Below, piece after piece: positions 7,657 to 16,525 of a stretch of DNA of 48,054 nucleotides. Both the position numbers and the translations under genes were made by a program. Location: positions 1 to 48,054 of the forward strand of contig JBFWLP010000013.1 of assembly GCA_050252075.1 (NCBI GenBank), written 5' to 3'. Below the pieces are notes generated by a model. That model was not told the DNA's origin. It made no database searches and saw only the letters and a list, made by a program, of their open reading frames with translations. The stretch comes from JAAYGT01 sp050252075 (GTDB lineage: Bacteria; Pseudomonadota; Gammaproteobacteria; Burkholderiales; Burkholderiaceae_B). Within the stretch, counting starts at the first letter, position 1. Each line of letters begins with the position of its first letter.

Positions 7657-8841
7657 TTATCGCTCCACCAGCGCAATACGCTTGTTGTACCAGTTCATAA
7701 ACACGGAAATGGACAAGCTGACGGTAAGATACGCCGCCATGATGATAAGGATGCCCTCGATGGCCTGCCCGGTTTGGTTCAGCGTGGTGTTGACCACCGA
7801 TACAAGGTCGGGGTAACCGATGGCGACCGCCAGGGAACTGTTCTTGGTGAGGTTCAGATACTGGCTGGTCATGGGCGGAATGATGACGCGCAGCGCCTGC
7901 GGCAGGATCACCAGACGCAGGACACGGGCGCGCGACAACCCCAGCGCGCCTGCCGCTTCCCACTGGCCCTGGTTGACCGCCTGAATGCCGGAACGCACGA
8001 CCTCGGCCACGAACGCCGAGGTGTAAATCACCAGGCCGGCCAGCAGCGCCGCAAACTCGGGGCTGAGCGTGATACCGCCGGCAAAGTTGAAGCCCTTGAG
8101 CTCGGGCAGCTCAAGTGACAGCGAGGCCCCGCTGACCAGCCACCCCAACAGGGGCAGGGCGATGATCAGCGCAACCAGAGTACGCCCGAGCGGGAAAATG
8201 TTTCCGGTGGCCTCTTGCCGCTTGCGGGCCCAGTGCGCAACGAACACCCCCAGCACAATGGCCAGCCCCAGACCGGCGAGCATCCAGTCGAGCGCATCGC
8301 CTTGCAGAGCGGGCAACTTCAGGCCCCGGTTGGACAGGAACACACCGGTGACCGGGTGCAGTGCCTCGCGGGGACCGGGCAGGACTTCGGTAATGACGGC
8401 GTACCAGAAAAAAAGCTGCAGCAGCAGCGGCACGTTGCGCATGACCTCGACGTAGGCACCGGCCACCTTGGCGACCAGCCAGTTTCTGGACAGGCGCGCC
8501 ACGCCCAGCAACGTACCCAGCAGAGTGGCCGCCACAATGCCAAGGATGGACACCCTGAGCGTGTTCAGTATGCCGACCCAGATGGCCCGACCGTAGGTGT
8601 CGGCGGGTGAGTAGGCAATTATGGATTCGCCGATGGCGAAGCCGGCTTCGCGATGCAGGAATGCGAAACCGGTGGAAATGTTGCGCAATGCCAGGTTGTG
8701 CAAGGTGTTGGAAACCAGGTACCAAATACCCAGCCCCACGATGCCCACGATGAGCACCTGGTATACGATCGAACGGACCTTGGGGTCGTTCCAGGTTCGT
8801 CGACGGCGTGCCGGCGATTGCGAAGAGGAATGTGTCGTCAT
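7657..8841 (-). CDS. aapQ: Amino-acid ABC transporter permease AapQ
   Basis: First inner-membrane permease of the AapJQMP system, 394 aa. The N-terminus is Arg-rich and cytoplasmic, followed by a helix at about residues 25-45 and a periplasmic loop. The permease core has the binding-protein-dependent transport signature. The ATPase-docking loop contains WEAAGALGLSRARVLRLVILPQ (shown in part), and the end has SLSISVFMNWYNKRIAL, typical of the family. It ends exactly where aapM begins. A strong hairpin lies between it and aapJ and probably sets the lower expression expected of membrane components relative to the binding protein. Confidence 0.92.
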   Translation of the reverse strand: MTTHSSSQSPARRRRTWNDPKVRSIVYQVLIVGIVGLGIWYLVSNTLHNLALRNISTGFAFLHREAGFAIGESIIAYSPADTYGRAIWVGILNTLRVSILGIVAATLLGTLLGVARLSRNWLVAKVAGAYVEVMRNVPLLLQLFFWYAVITEVLPGPREALHPVTGVFLSNRGLKLPALQGDALDWMLAGLGLAIVLGVFVAHWARKRQEATGNIFPLGRTLVALIIALPLLGWLVSGASLSLELPELKGFNFAGGITLSPEFAALLAGLVIYTSAFVAEVVRSGIQAVNQGQWEAAGALGLSRARVLRLVILPQALRVIIPPMTSQYLNLTKNSSLAVAIGYPDLVSVVNTTLNQTGQAIEGILIIMAAYLTVSLSISVFMNWYNKRIALVER

Positions 8842-8889
8842 GGTGATTTCTACTGACCAGGGGGCGCTGACGGATCACCCCGACTAAAG

Positions 8890-8914
8890 GCCATGGCCGA
8901 CGGGCGGCCATGGC
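8890..8914 (-). terminator. Intercistronic hairpin between aapJ and aapQ
   Basis: GCCATGGCC (8890-8898) and GGCCATGGC (8906-8914) form a perfect 9-pair stem with a 7-base loop, 22 bases past the aapJ stop. Only a short CTTTA follows on the transcript strand. The position suits partial termination or 3'-end protection of aapJ mRNA. Confidence 0.55.
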
Positions 8915-8936
8915 TGCTTACGCGACGCGCTTGGGG

Positions 8937-9956
8937 TTAGCGGATAGGCCAGCCGTACATGATGCCGCCGTCACGCCACTGGGCGTTCAGGCCGCGCTCA
9001 AGACCCATGGGGGTATCGGTGCCCAGGTTGCGGGCAAACGATTCGCCGTAGTTACCGACTTGCTTGATAACGTTGTAGCCCCACTTGTTGTCAATGCCCA
9101 GGCCTTTGCCCATTTCGCCGGAGACACCCAGAATGCGCTGGATGTTCGGGTTGGAGCTCTTGGTCATTTCATCGACGTTCTTCGAGGTAATGCCGTACTC
9201 TTCCGCTTCAAGCATAAGGTTCAGCGCCCAGCGAACCACCGTGAACCATTGGTCGTCGCCCTGACGCACCATGGGCCCCAGGGGTTCCTTGGAGAAGTCT
9301 TCGGGCAGAATGACGTGGTCCTGGGGGTTGGCCAGGGTGGTACGAATGGTGGCCAGACCCGATTTGTCGGTGGTGTAGGCATCGCAGCGGCCGGCCGCGT
9401 AGGAACGCATGGCCTCGTCGGGGCTGTTGATCACTACCGGCTTGAACTCAAGCTTGTTGGCACGGAACCAGTCGGCCAGGTTGAGCTCGGTGGTGGTTCC
9501 CGGCTGAACGCAAACAGCGGCACCCCCCAGTTCCTTGGCGCTTTTCACACCCAGGCTTTTCGGCACCATGATGCCCTGGCTGTCGTAGTAGTTCGTACCC
9601 GTGCTCATCAACCCAAGCGTGGTATCGCGGGTGAGCGTGGCGGTGGTGTTACGTGTAAGAACATCGATTTCACCCGACTGCAGCGCGGTGAAACGCTGCT
9701 GGGTGGTGACCGGCGTTGCCTTGAATTTCGTGGCGTCTCCGAACATCATGGCGGCAACGGCACGGCAAATATCGACATCGATACCGGACCACTGGCCTTT
9801 GCTGTCGGCAATGGAAAACCCGGGCAGGCCGGTGTGGAAACCGCACTGCACAAAGCCCTTGGCTTTCACGACGTCGAAGGTTTCGCCCGCCTGGCTTGCA
9901 GACATGCCGGCAACGAACAGTGACGCCCCCAAAACGGCCGCTTTGACTAGTTTCAT
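8937..9956 (-). CDS. aapJ: Amino-acid ABC transporter substrate-binding protein AapJ
   Basis: Periplasmic binding protein that captures L-amino acids for the AapQMP permease. A signal peptide of 23 residues ends MSASQA before GETFD. The mature protein belongs to the cluster-3 SBP_bac_3 family, with family features such as FDVVKAKGFVQCGFHTGLPG (shown in part) and WSGIDVDICRAVAA. A conserved C-terminal MYGWPIR tail closes it. ATG at 9956 is set by the signal peptide and an AAGGA ribosome site; the frame runs open to 10106 without a plausible start. It is the first gene of the operon and diverges from ftsE. Confidence 0.93.
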   Translation of the reverse strand: MKLVKAAVLGASLFVAGMSASQAGETFDVVKAKGFVQCGFHTGLPGFSIADSKGQWSGIDVDICRAVAAMMFGDATKFKATPVTTQQRFTALQSGEIDVLTRNTTATLTRDTTLGLMSTGTNYYDSQGIMVPKSLGVKSAKELGGAAVCVQPGTTTELNLADWFRANKLEFKPVVINSPDEAMRSYAAGRCDAYTTDKSGLATIRTTLANPQDHVILPEDFSKEPLGPMVRQGDDQWFTVVRWALNLMLEAEEYGITSKNVDEMTKSSNPNIQRILGVSGEMGKGLGIDNKWGYNVIKQVGNYGESFARNLGTDTPMGLERGLNAQWRDGGIMYGWPIR

Positions 9957-10068
9957 GACTGATTCCTTGTTGAAAGAATTCTGGTGGAATAAACACGGCA
10001 TACAATTTGAACTATTGCAGTGGCCGCATGGACACAAATCGTAGTCCCGGGGCTTGTTTAAATACATG

Positions 10069-10080
10069 AGGGATATCCCT
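10069..10080. promoter_or_regulatory. Perfect 12-base palindrome between aapJ and ftsE
   Basis: AGGGATATCCCT is its own reverse complement and lies in the 149-base gap between divergent aapJ and ftsE, 26 bases before the ftsE start. It is a candidate operator, but the regulator is unknown. Confidence 0.3.
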
Positions 10081-10105
10081 TGAGATCCAGTCACTTTCCC
10101 GCCCA

Positions 10106-10777
10106 ATGATCGAATTTCAGCACGTATTCAAATCGTATGGCCGCGGGCGCAACATCCTTGCGGACCTTAACTTTCGGGTCGATGCCGGCGAGTTCGTCTT
10201 TGTGTCCGGCCCGTCAGGCGCCGGCAAGTCAACTTTGCTCAAGCTGATCGGCGGGCTGGAACCGCCCAGCCGAGGGGCCGTCCACGTAAACGGCCACCGC
10301 ATCGACAAAATGCCGGCCCGCGCCCGGCCCTACCTGCGGCGGGCGGTGGGCGTCATTTTGCAGAACACCCATTTGCTGCACGACCGGAATGCCATGGAAA
10401 ATGTGCTGCTTCCCCTGGCCGTGGTGGGCCTGGAAAGCAAACAGGCACAGACCCGCGCCCGCGCAGCCATGGACAAAGTGGGGCTGACGGGAAAATACGA
10501 CCTGAACCCCGTGGAAATGTCGGGCGGTGAGCAGCAGCGGCTGGCCATCGCCCGCGCCATTGTGAACCGGCCCACCATTCTCATTGCCGATGAGCCTACC
10601 GCCAACCTTGACAAAGAAAGTGCGCAACGCATTATGGATGTCTTTCGCGACTTCAACCGCGTTGGGGTCACTACGCTGATCGCCTCTCACGACCACACAC
10701 TCATGGCGGCTTACGCCACCCGAACGCTGCATATCGAAGACGGCCGGTTCTTCGATCTACCCGGAGCACCCTCATGA
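10106..10777 (+). CDS. ftsE: Cell division ATPase FtsE
   Basis: ABC-type ATPase that, with FtsX, transmits a signal from the divisome to periplasmic amidase activators so that septal peptidoglycan is split. Walker A GPSGAGKST is at residues 35-43, the signature is MSGGEQQRLAIARAI, and Walker B is ILIADEPTANLD. The length of 223 aa is standard. Its stop codon overlaps the ftsX start by four bases (ATGA), which points to coupled translation. No strong ribosome site precedes the ATG. ftsY or rpoH, which neighbour it in enterics, are not in view; mutY follows instead. Confidence 0.95.
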   Translation: MIEFQHVFKSYGRGRNILADLNFRVDAGEFVFVSGPSGAGKSTLLKLIGGLEPPSRGAVHVNGHRIDKMPARARPYLRRAVGVILQNTHLLHDRNAMENVLLPLAVVGLESKQAQTRARAAMDKVGLTGKYDLNPVEMSGGEQQRLAIARAIVNRPTILIADEPTANLDKESAQRIMDVFRDFNRVGVTTLIASHDHTLMAAYATRTLHIEDGRFFDLPGAPS

Positions 10778-11682
10778 GCCGCTGGTTACGACAGCAACGC
10801 TACGCGCTGGCAGTAGCGCTGCGCCGACTGTACACGCAACCCTTCTCGTCGCTGGCCAACATTGCCGTCATTGCCTTGAGCCTGGCCATTCCCATCATTG
10901 CTGCGTCCATACTGGAATCGGCACAACCCGTCGTTCGAAAAATTCCGGTCTCGCCCGAGGTCACACTTTTTCTGAAACAGGAAACCACGCTCGACCACGC
11001 GCGCGCATTGCAGCGCGCGCTGCAGGCCGATTACGGCGAGGACATCGCGGCAATCCGCGTGGTGTCGCGAACCGACGCGCTGCAGGCGCTGCAGCAAAGC
11101 CCGGCCTGGAAAGCCGCACTGTCGGCCCTGCCCAGCAACCCCCTGCCCGACGCTGTCGTGGTCACCCTGAAGGAAACCGGCCAACTGGCCGAACGTGCCG
11201 CCGCCCTGGAGCAACGCTGGCAGACTCTCGACGGCGTGGACAGTGTTCAGCTGGACAGCGAATGGGTGCGGCGCCTGGATGCCCTGCTGGGCTTTGTGCG
11301 CGCCGGTCTGGGCTTGCTGGCCGCCGGCGTTGCGCTGGTCATTCTGGCCACCATCTTCAACACCGTGCGCATGCAGGCGCTGACCCAGCGCGAGGAAATC
11401 GGCGTCGCCCGGCTGGTGGGCGCCACCGAGGCCTTCGTCAGGCGGCCGTTTTTATATCTGGGCGCGCTGACCGGCCTGCTTGCCAGTGCCGCCGCCGTTG
11501 GCCTGGCGTTCGCCGCCCTGCTGCCGCTGAATGCAGCACTGGGCAGGCTGGCCAGCAGTTACGGCACATCGGTTACGCTCAGCTTGCCCAACCCGCTGAA
11601 TCTGGCGCTGGCCACGGCCATTGTGTGCATATTGGCCGCCGTGGCGGCGCGGTGGTCAGTTACACGCAACACACGTTTCTGA
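10774..11682 (+). CDS. ftsX: Cell division protein FtsX
   Basis: Inner-membrane partner of FtsE with no transport role known. It has 302 aa. The first membrane segment is near residues 25-45, then comes a periplasmic domain of about 120 residues containing SPEVTLFLKQ, which in the family contacts the amidase activator EnvC or a similar protein. Three further membrane segments follow, with MQALTQREEIGVARLVGAT (a FtsX-superfamily motif) between the second and third. The frame overlaps ftsE upstream, and its TGA stop shares one base with the mutY ATG, so ftsE-ftsX-mutY form one transcription unit. Confidence 0.94.
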   Translation: MSRWLRQQRYALAVALRRLYTQPFSSLANIAVIALSLAIPIIAASILESAQPVVRKIPVSPEVTLFLKQETTLDHARALQRALQADYGEDIAAIRVVSRTDALQALQQSPAWKAALSALPSNPLPDAVVVTLKETGQLAERAAALEQRWQTLDGVDSVQLDSEWVRRLDALLGFVRAGLGLLAAGVALVILATIFNTVRMQALTQREEIGVARLVGATEAFVRRPFLYLGALTGLLASAAAVGLAFAALLPLNAALGRLASSYGTSVTLSLPNPLNLALATAIVCILAAVAARWSVTRNTRF

Positions 11683-12746
11683 TGCTGGCAACCCTTGTCG
11701 TTCAATGGCAGCGTGAACACGGTCGCCACGGTTTGCCGTGGCAGGGAACCCGCGACCCCTACCGTGTCTGGCTGTCCGAAGTCATGCTGCAGCAAACCCA
11801 GGTAGAAACCGTCAAGGCCTACTACACCCGTTTTCTCGAACGTTTCCCCACCGTTACCCATCTGGGGCTCGCCACACTGGATGACGTCATGCCCTATTGG
11901 GCCGGCCTGGGCTATTACTCGCGGGCGCGCAATCTGCATCGTTGCGCGCAGTTGGTGGTTGCGCAATGGCAAGGGGAGTTTCCGCGTTCCAGTGAGCAAC
12001 TGGCAAGCCTGCCGGGCATCGGGCGATCCACTGCGGCGGCGATTGCCGCATTTGCGTATGGAGAACGCAGGCCGATTCTGGATGGCAACGTCAAGCGTGT
12101 GTTCTGCCGCTATTTCGGCATTGACGGCAACCCGTCGCAAGCTGCGGTCGAACGGTCACTGTGGGCGCTGGCCGAGTCGGCAGTCGAACAGGCACCCGCC
12201 GACCTGGATATGGCCGCCTACACGCAAGGGCTGATGGATCTGGGCGCAACGTGCTGCACGCGGCAACGCCCCCAGTGCGTGCGCTGCCCGCTGCAAGCCA
12301 CATGCCACGCACACGACACCGGGCGCCAGCACGAACTGCCGGCCAAAAAGGCAAGAAAAACAATCCCCGATCGCCAGTGCTCGGTGCTCATCGTGCTTCG
12401 CGAGAATGCCGTTTTACTGGAAAAACAGGCATCAACCGGCATCTGGGCCAATTTGTGGAGCCTGCCGCGTTACGACAACGACGAAGCCTTGCTGGCCGCC
12501 TTGGACCACCCCACCGCCCCGCCAAGCCATGCCCCTCAGAAAATGGCCGGCTTCTTTCATACGTTCAGCCATTTTCGCCTGCACATACAACCGTGGCTGC
12601 TCCGGAACACCGGCAACGGCCTAAGCGAACCCTTGGCATCGACGCGGTGGGTCACACACGACACGCTGGAAAGTACCGCATTGCCTGCGCCCATACGCAA
12701 ACTGCTTGCCGGAGTACTCGCCGATTATTGCTTGGGTGGCCGGTAA
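11682..12746 (+). CDS. mutY: Adenine DNA glycosylase MutY
   Basis: Removes adenine mispaired with 8-oxoguanine. Glu33 in SEVMLQQTQV and the Asp of LDGNVKRV are the expected catalytic residues. The helix-hairpin-helix reads LPGIGRSTAAAI. Four cysteines in the pattern C-x6-C-x2-C-x5-C after LMDLGAT bind the 4Fe-4S cluster. The C-terminal NUDIX-like domain carries FFHTFSHF, containing the F-S-H motif used for 8-oxoguanine recognition. ATG at 11682 overlaps the ftsX stop by one base and gives 354 aa. The frame is open far upstream inside ftsX, so a GTG about 30 bases earlier cannot be excluded. The end overlaps rodA by 22 bases on the opposite strand. Confidence 0.95.
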   Translation: MLATLVVQWQREHGRHGLPWQGTRDPYRVWLSEVMLQQTQVETVKAYYTRFLERFPTVTHLGLATLDDVMPYWAGLGYYSRARNLHRCAQLVVAQWQGEFPRSSEQLASLPGIGRSTAAAIAAFAYGERRPILDGNVKRVFCRYFGIDGNPSQAAVERSLWALAESAVEQAPADLDMAAYTQGLMDLGATCCTRQRPQCVRCPLQATCHAHDTGRQHELPAKKARKTIPDRQCSVLIVLRENAVLLEKQASTGIWANLWSLPRYDNDEALLAALDHPTAPPSHAPQKMAGFFHTFSHFRLHIQPWLLRNTGNGLSEPLASTRWVTHDTLESTALPAPIRKLLAGVLADYCLGGR

Positions 12747-13861
12747 TGGCTGATGCTCATCACGATCCCGCAGGCACTGCCCAGCGTCAGCAACGCTGTG
12801 CCGCCATAGCTCATGAAGGGTAGCGGCACTCCCACAACGGGCAAAATTCCGGTCACCATGCCAATATTCACGAACACGTAAACGAACAGCATCATGGCCA
12901 TGGCACCGGCGAGCAGTCGTCCGAACTGTGTACGGGCCCGTACGGTTATTGCCAGCATGCGAGCCACCAGCAACCCATACAACACCAGCAGCATCACGCC
13001 GCCGTATAAACCGAACTCTTCCGCAAAAACGGCAAAAATGAAGTCTGTCGTGCGCTCGGGAATGAAATCCAGATGCGTTTGGGTACCCATCATGTACCCC
13101 TTGCCGTACAAACCACCCGAGCCGACCGCGATCATGGATTGAATGGTATGAAACCCTTTGCCCAGGGGATCGCTGCTGGGATCGAGCAAGGTGCACACCC
13201 GATACTTCTGGTACTCGTGCAGGACCACCCAGTCGACATCGGGCCGGCAAATATCGGTTTCAAAGTACACCAGGGCTCCCAACCCGGCCACGCCCACCAC
13301 AGCCAGTGGCACCAGCAGGCCGAACGACAGGCCTCCGAAGTAAATAACGCAAAACCCCGCCATGAACACAAGCAGCGCCGTACCAAGGTCGGGCTGCATC
13401 ACTATGAGCGCAAACGGCAGCGCCAGAAGCAACGACGCCACAATAAAATCGAGAAACCGCAAATTGCCCTGATGCTTGTGAAAGTACCAGGCCAGCATCA
13501 TGGGCACGGCTATTTTCAGCATTTCCGACGGCTGGATACGGGCAATACCCAGGTCGAGCCAGCGGGTGGCCCCCTTGCTGGTTTCCCCAAAAAACTCCAC
13601 GCCCAGCAGCAACACCACCCCCACGCCGTAAAAGTAAGGAGCCAGGCGCATCAACCACGGCGGCGGCACCATTGCCAGGGCCCACATCACAAAGAAGGCG
13701 AAGATGAAATGCTGCAGCTGCGCGGCAAAGCGGCCGTCGGTGTCGCCGACAGCCGAGTGCATGACCGTAAGCCCGACACCCGCCATAATGCACAACAAGA
13801 CCAGCAACGGCAGGTCAAAGGCGCCGAAAATACGGCCGAACCAATACCAGAAACGCTTCAT
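12725..13861 (-). CDS. rodA: Rod-shape peptidoglycan polymerase RodA (MrdB)
   Basis: SEDS-family glycosyltransferase that polymerises lipid II for sidewall growth, working with PBP2. It has 378 aa and about ten membrane helices. The family-typical segments include QPDLGTALLVFMAGF, which carries the conserved catalytic-region Asp, then ERTTDFIFAVFAEEFG, and the C-terminal LPFMSYGGTALL. Its ATG overlaps the mrdA stop by four bases, so the pair is translationally coupled, as expected for a polymerase and its cognate transpeptidase. It is the last gene of the mre-mrd unit and converges on mutY with overlapping 3' ends. Confidence 0.96.
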   Translation of the reverse strand: MKRFWYWFGRIFGAFDLPLLVLLCIMAGVGLTVMHSAVGDTDGRFAAQLQHFIFAFFVMWALAMVPPPWLMRLAPYFYGVGVVLLLGVEFFGETSKGATRWLDLGIARIQPSEMLKIAVPMMLAWYFHKHQGNLRFLDFIVASLLLALPFALIVMQPDLGTALLVFMAGFCVIYFGGLSFGLLVPLAVVGVAGLGALVYFETDICRPDVDWVVLHEYQKYRVCTLLDPSSDPLGKGFHTIQSMIAVGSGGLYGKGYMMGTQTHLDFIPERTTDFIFAVFAEEFGLYGGVMLLVLYGLLVARMLAITVRARTQFGRLLAGAMAMMLFVYVFVNIGMVTGILPVVGVPLPFMSYGGTALLTLGSACGIVMSISHYRPPKQ

Positions 13862-15912
13862 AACGTTCCCCTGAGCTGGCGGGGGTGGTCGACGGCCGGC
13901 GGCGATGTCTGATTGCCGGGGGCCTGATCTTCAGGAGATTCCGGCGGCAAGTCCTCGGGCGCCACGGCGGCATCGGGCGACTCGCCTTGCGCATCGTTCA
14001 CAAGGTCGACGGGCGTCATCAGGGGCAAGCCATTGGCCGCACGCAGAGAACGCGAGCGCTCTGCGCGTTCGGGTGCCAGCCAGTAATCGAACACCCGACG
14101 TGCGATCGGCGCGGCCGCCGTCGCACCCCAGCCGCCGTTTTCGACAATCAGCGCCACGGCAACTTGCGGATCGTCGACCGGCGCATAGGCCATGAACAGC
14201 GAGTGATCACGCAAACGCTCGTCGACCTGGTCGGCATTGTATTTGGCGCCGCGCAAGCTGAACACCTGGGCCGTACCCGTCTTGCCGGCCGCCTGATAAC
14301 CGGCATCACTGAAGGCACGTCGGGCTGTGCCCTTGCGAATGACATCTACCATGGCATTGCGAATGACCGCAAGGTTTTCTGACTTCAGGGGAATGGTGTG
14401 GGTGGGCTGGGTGACGGTGCGCGTCATTTTGCCGTTGAGCGGGTCTTCGATCATATTGACCAGATGCGGTTTCATGTACGTGCCGCGGTTGGCCAGCACG
14501 GCGGTCGCCTGTGCCAGCTGCAGCAAGGTAAACGCGTTGTAGCCCTGGCCCACTGCCACCGATACGGTTTCACCGGTGAACCAGCGTTGCTGCTCCGGTT
14601 TGCGATAGGCCTTGCGTTTCCAGTCGGTGGAAGGCAGAACGCCGCGGCGCTCGCCGTCAAGATCAATGCCGGTGATCTGGCCGAAGCCGAATTGTTTGCT
14701 GAAGTCGTGCAGGGCATCGACCCCGATCTCCGGGCCCAGCGAAAAGAAATAGGTGTCCGACGACACCACAATCGCCCGGTGCATGTCCGTGGGCCCGTAA
14801 GCAGCGCCGCCTGCATTGCGAAACCGTTGCCCGGCCAACTCGAAATAGCCGGGATCCCCGATTTTCTGGGTGGCCGAACGTTTTCCAAGCTCAAGCGCTG
14901 CCAGCGCCACAAAGGGCTTGTACGTAGATCCGATAGGATACGTGCCGTAGAGCGGCCGGTTGATCAGCGGATGATCCGGCGACTCATTCAGCTTCTTCCA
15001 GTTTTCAACATCGATGCCGTCGATGAACAAGTTCGGGTCGAACGACGGCGCCGAGACAAACGCCAGCACCTCGCCGGTTCGCGGATCAATGGCGACCAGC
15101 GCGCCGCGCCTGCCCGCAAACTCGGCTTCGGCCACCTTCTGCAAGCCTATGTCGAGTGACAGGACAAGGTCGGACCCCGGCACCGGATCAATGCGGCTGA
15201 GGGTGCGCACCGGCCGGCCGATCGCCGTCACCTCGACCTCTTCCAGCCCGGTTTTTCCGTGCAAAGCCTCTTCCCATGTTTTCTCGATACCTTTTTTACC
15301 GATGACCGAGCTGCCACGGTAATTGCCAAGCTTGCCTTCGGCATCCAGCTGGTCCAGGTCGGCCTCGGAAATACGGCCCACATAGCCGATGACATGGGCC
15401 GCCGCCTCGCCCTGGGGGTACTCGCGCACCCAGCGCGCGCTAAGCTGGATGCCCGGAAACTTATAGGCATGCGCGGCAAACCACGACGCTTCGATCTCGT
15501 TCAGGTTATTGCGCAGCACCACCTTGGAATAGCGACCGGTCTGTCCGAGCTGCTGCTTGAAACGCTTGCGGTCGTGGGCGCTGAGATAAACCAGTGATCC
15601 CAGCTGGTCGAGCACCGTGTCGACCTTGCCTTGCACCTGCGCCGGAATGGCAAACAAGGTGTAGTCACGGTAGTTGCGCGCCAGCACGACCCCGTTCCGA
15701 TCGACTATTTCTCCACGGCGAGGCGGAATTGGTACAACGGCAATACGGTTCTGGTCGGCACGGGCCGCCAGGCCCTCATAGCGCACGACCTGCAGATGCC
15801 ACAGACGCGCACCCAGCACGGCAAAACCGATGAGCGCAACGACCCCGGCCACAATCGCACGAATGGCAACGCGACGCCGCTGCTGATAGGAGGTCTTTTT
15901 GAACTCGAACAT
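13858..15912 (-). CDS. mrdA: Penicillin-binding protein 2 (MrdA)
   Basis: Class B transpeptidase that cross-links peptidoglycan during cell elongation in complex with RodA. An N-terminal membrane anchor lies near residues 18-38. The dimerisation domain follows, with PPRRGEIVDRNG near 78. The transpeptidase has Ser329 in STYK, a later SSD in place of SxN as usual for PBP2, and KTGTAQV as the third motif. The last 60 residues are Pro/Glu/Asp-rich and probably disordered. The length of 684 aa is slightly above E. coli PBP2, mainly from this tail. It starts 28 bases after mreD and overlaps rodA by four bases. Confidence 0.96.
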   Translation of the reverse strand: MFEFKKTSYQQRRRVAIRAIVAGVVALIGFAVLGARLWHLQVVRYEGLAARADQNRIAVVPIPPRRGEIVDRNGVVLARNYRDYTLFAIPAQVQGKVDTVLDQLGSLVYLSAHDRKRFKQQLGQTGRYSKVVLRNNLNEIEASWFAAHAYKFPGIQLSARWVREYPQGEAAAHVIGYVGRISEADLDQLDAEGKLGNYRGSSVIGKKGIEKTWEEALHGKTGLEEVEVTAIGRPVRTLSRIDPVPGSDLVLSLDIGLQKVAEAEFAGRRGALVAIDPRTGEVLAFVSAPSFDPNLFIDGIDVENWKKLNESPDHPLINRPLYGTYPIGSTYKPFVALAALELGKRSATQKIGDPGYFELAGQRFRNAGGAAYGPTDMHRAIVVSSDTYFFSLGPEIGVDALHDFSKQFGFGQITGIDLDGERRGVLPSTDWKRKAYRKPEQQRWFTGETVSVAVGQGYNAFTLLQLAQATAVLANRGTYMKPHLVNMIEDPLNGKMTRTVTQPTHTIPLKSENLAVIRNAMVDVIRKGTARRAFSDAGYQAAGKTGTAQVFSLRGAKYNADQVDERLRDHSLFMAYAPVDDPQVAVALIVENGGWGATAAAPIARRVFDYWLAPERAERSRSLRAANGLPLMTPVDLVNDAQGESPDAAVAPEDLPPESPEDQAPGNQTSPPAVDHPRQLRGTL

Positions 15913-15940
15913 AAACTAACGCGTCACCGGGCCGCGCGCA

Positions 15941-16525
15941 TCATGCGGCACCGCTGTCAGGCTCGTCGTAGCGGCGCTGCGGAATACTGAGCAAAAGGTC
16001 GGCCAGCGGCCACAGCAGCGCCATCAGAATGGCCGACCACAGCCAGCCCCAGCCGGCCCAGTCGCCGGCCAGCCAGGCCAGCACAAACCGCCCCGCCGCC
16101 TGCGCCACGATAAACACCGGAAGCAGATGGATCGCCTGCACCAGCGCGTTGAACCGCTGCAACCGCCGGTGCAATGCAACCGCTCCGTAACTGGCCAGGG
16201 TATAAGTAAGGGCCTGCCCGCCTAGAATGGCACCATCGTGGACATCCATGAGCAGGCCGAACGCAAACGCCACCGGCATATTGATGCGCCGTGGCTCGTT
16301 CAGCGACCAGAAAACCAGAACCACCAGAAGCAGATCGGGCGCCGGCGCCCAGAGCCTCCAGGGCAGCAGCGAAAACAGCCAAACGCCGCCGATGGTAAGC
16401 CAGATATAAAGCAAGCCGTAGGGATGACGAAACGACGTGCCGTCGATGGGTTCCAGAGCGCTCAGGTCGGAACCATGGCGTCGCGCCGTCGACGAGGCGC
16501 CTGACTTAGTTTGCCTGCGCACCAT
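15941..16525 (-). CDS. mreD: Rod-shape determining protein MreD
   Basis: Small integral membrane protein of the elongasome that links MreC to the RodA/PBP2 pair. It has 194 aa with a charged N-terminus of about 35 residues and five or so membrane segments. Family-like features include LWAPAPDLLLVVLVFW and the FGLLMDVHDG motif near the middle. Its start lies 20 bases inside the end of mreC, so translation is probably coupled. MreD sequences diverge strongly, so the call rests on both the topology and the position between mreC and mrdA. Confidence 0.92.
   Translation of the reverse strand: MVRRQTKSGASSTARRHGSDLSALEPIDGTSFRHPYGLLYIWLTIGGVWLFSLLPWRLWAPAPDLLLVVLVFWSLNEPRRINMPVAFAFGLLMDVHDGAILGGQALTYTLASYGAVALHRRLQRFNALVQAIHLLPVFIVAQAAGRFVLAWLAGDWAGWGWLWSAILMALLWPLADLLLSIPQRRYDEPDSGAA

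Noticed and set aside
8910..9923. Plus-strand open frame of 337 codons opposite aapJ
   Set aside because: Shadow of the aapJ gene; no known domain, and His/Gly-rich composition.
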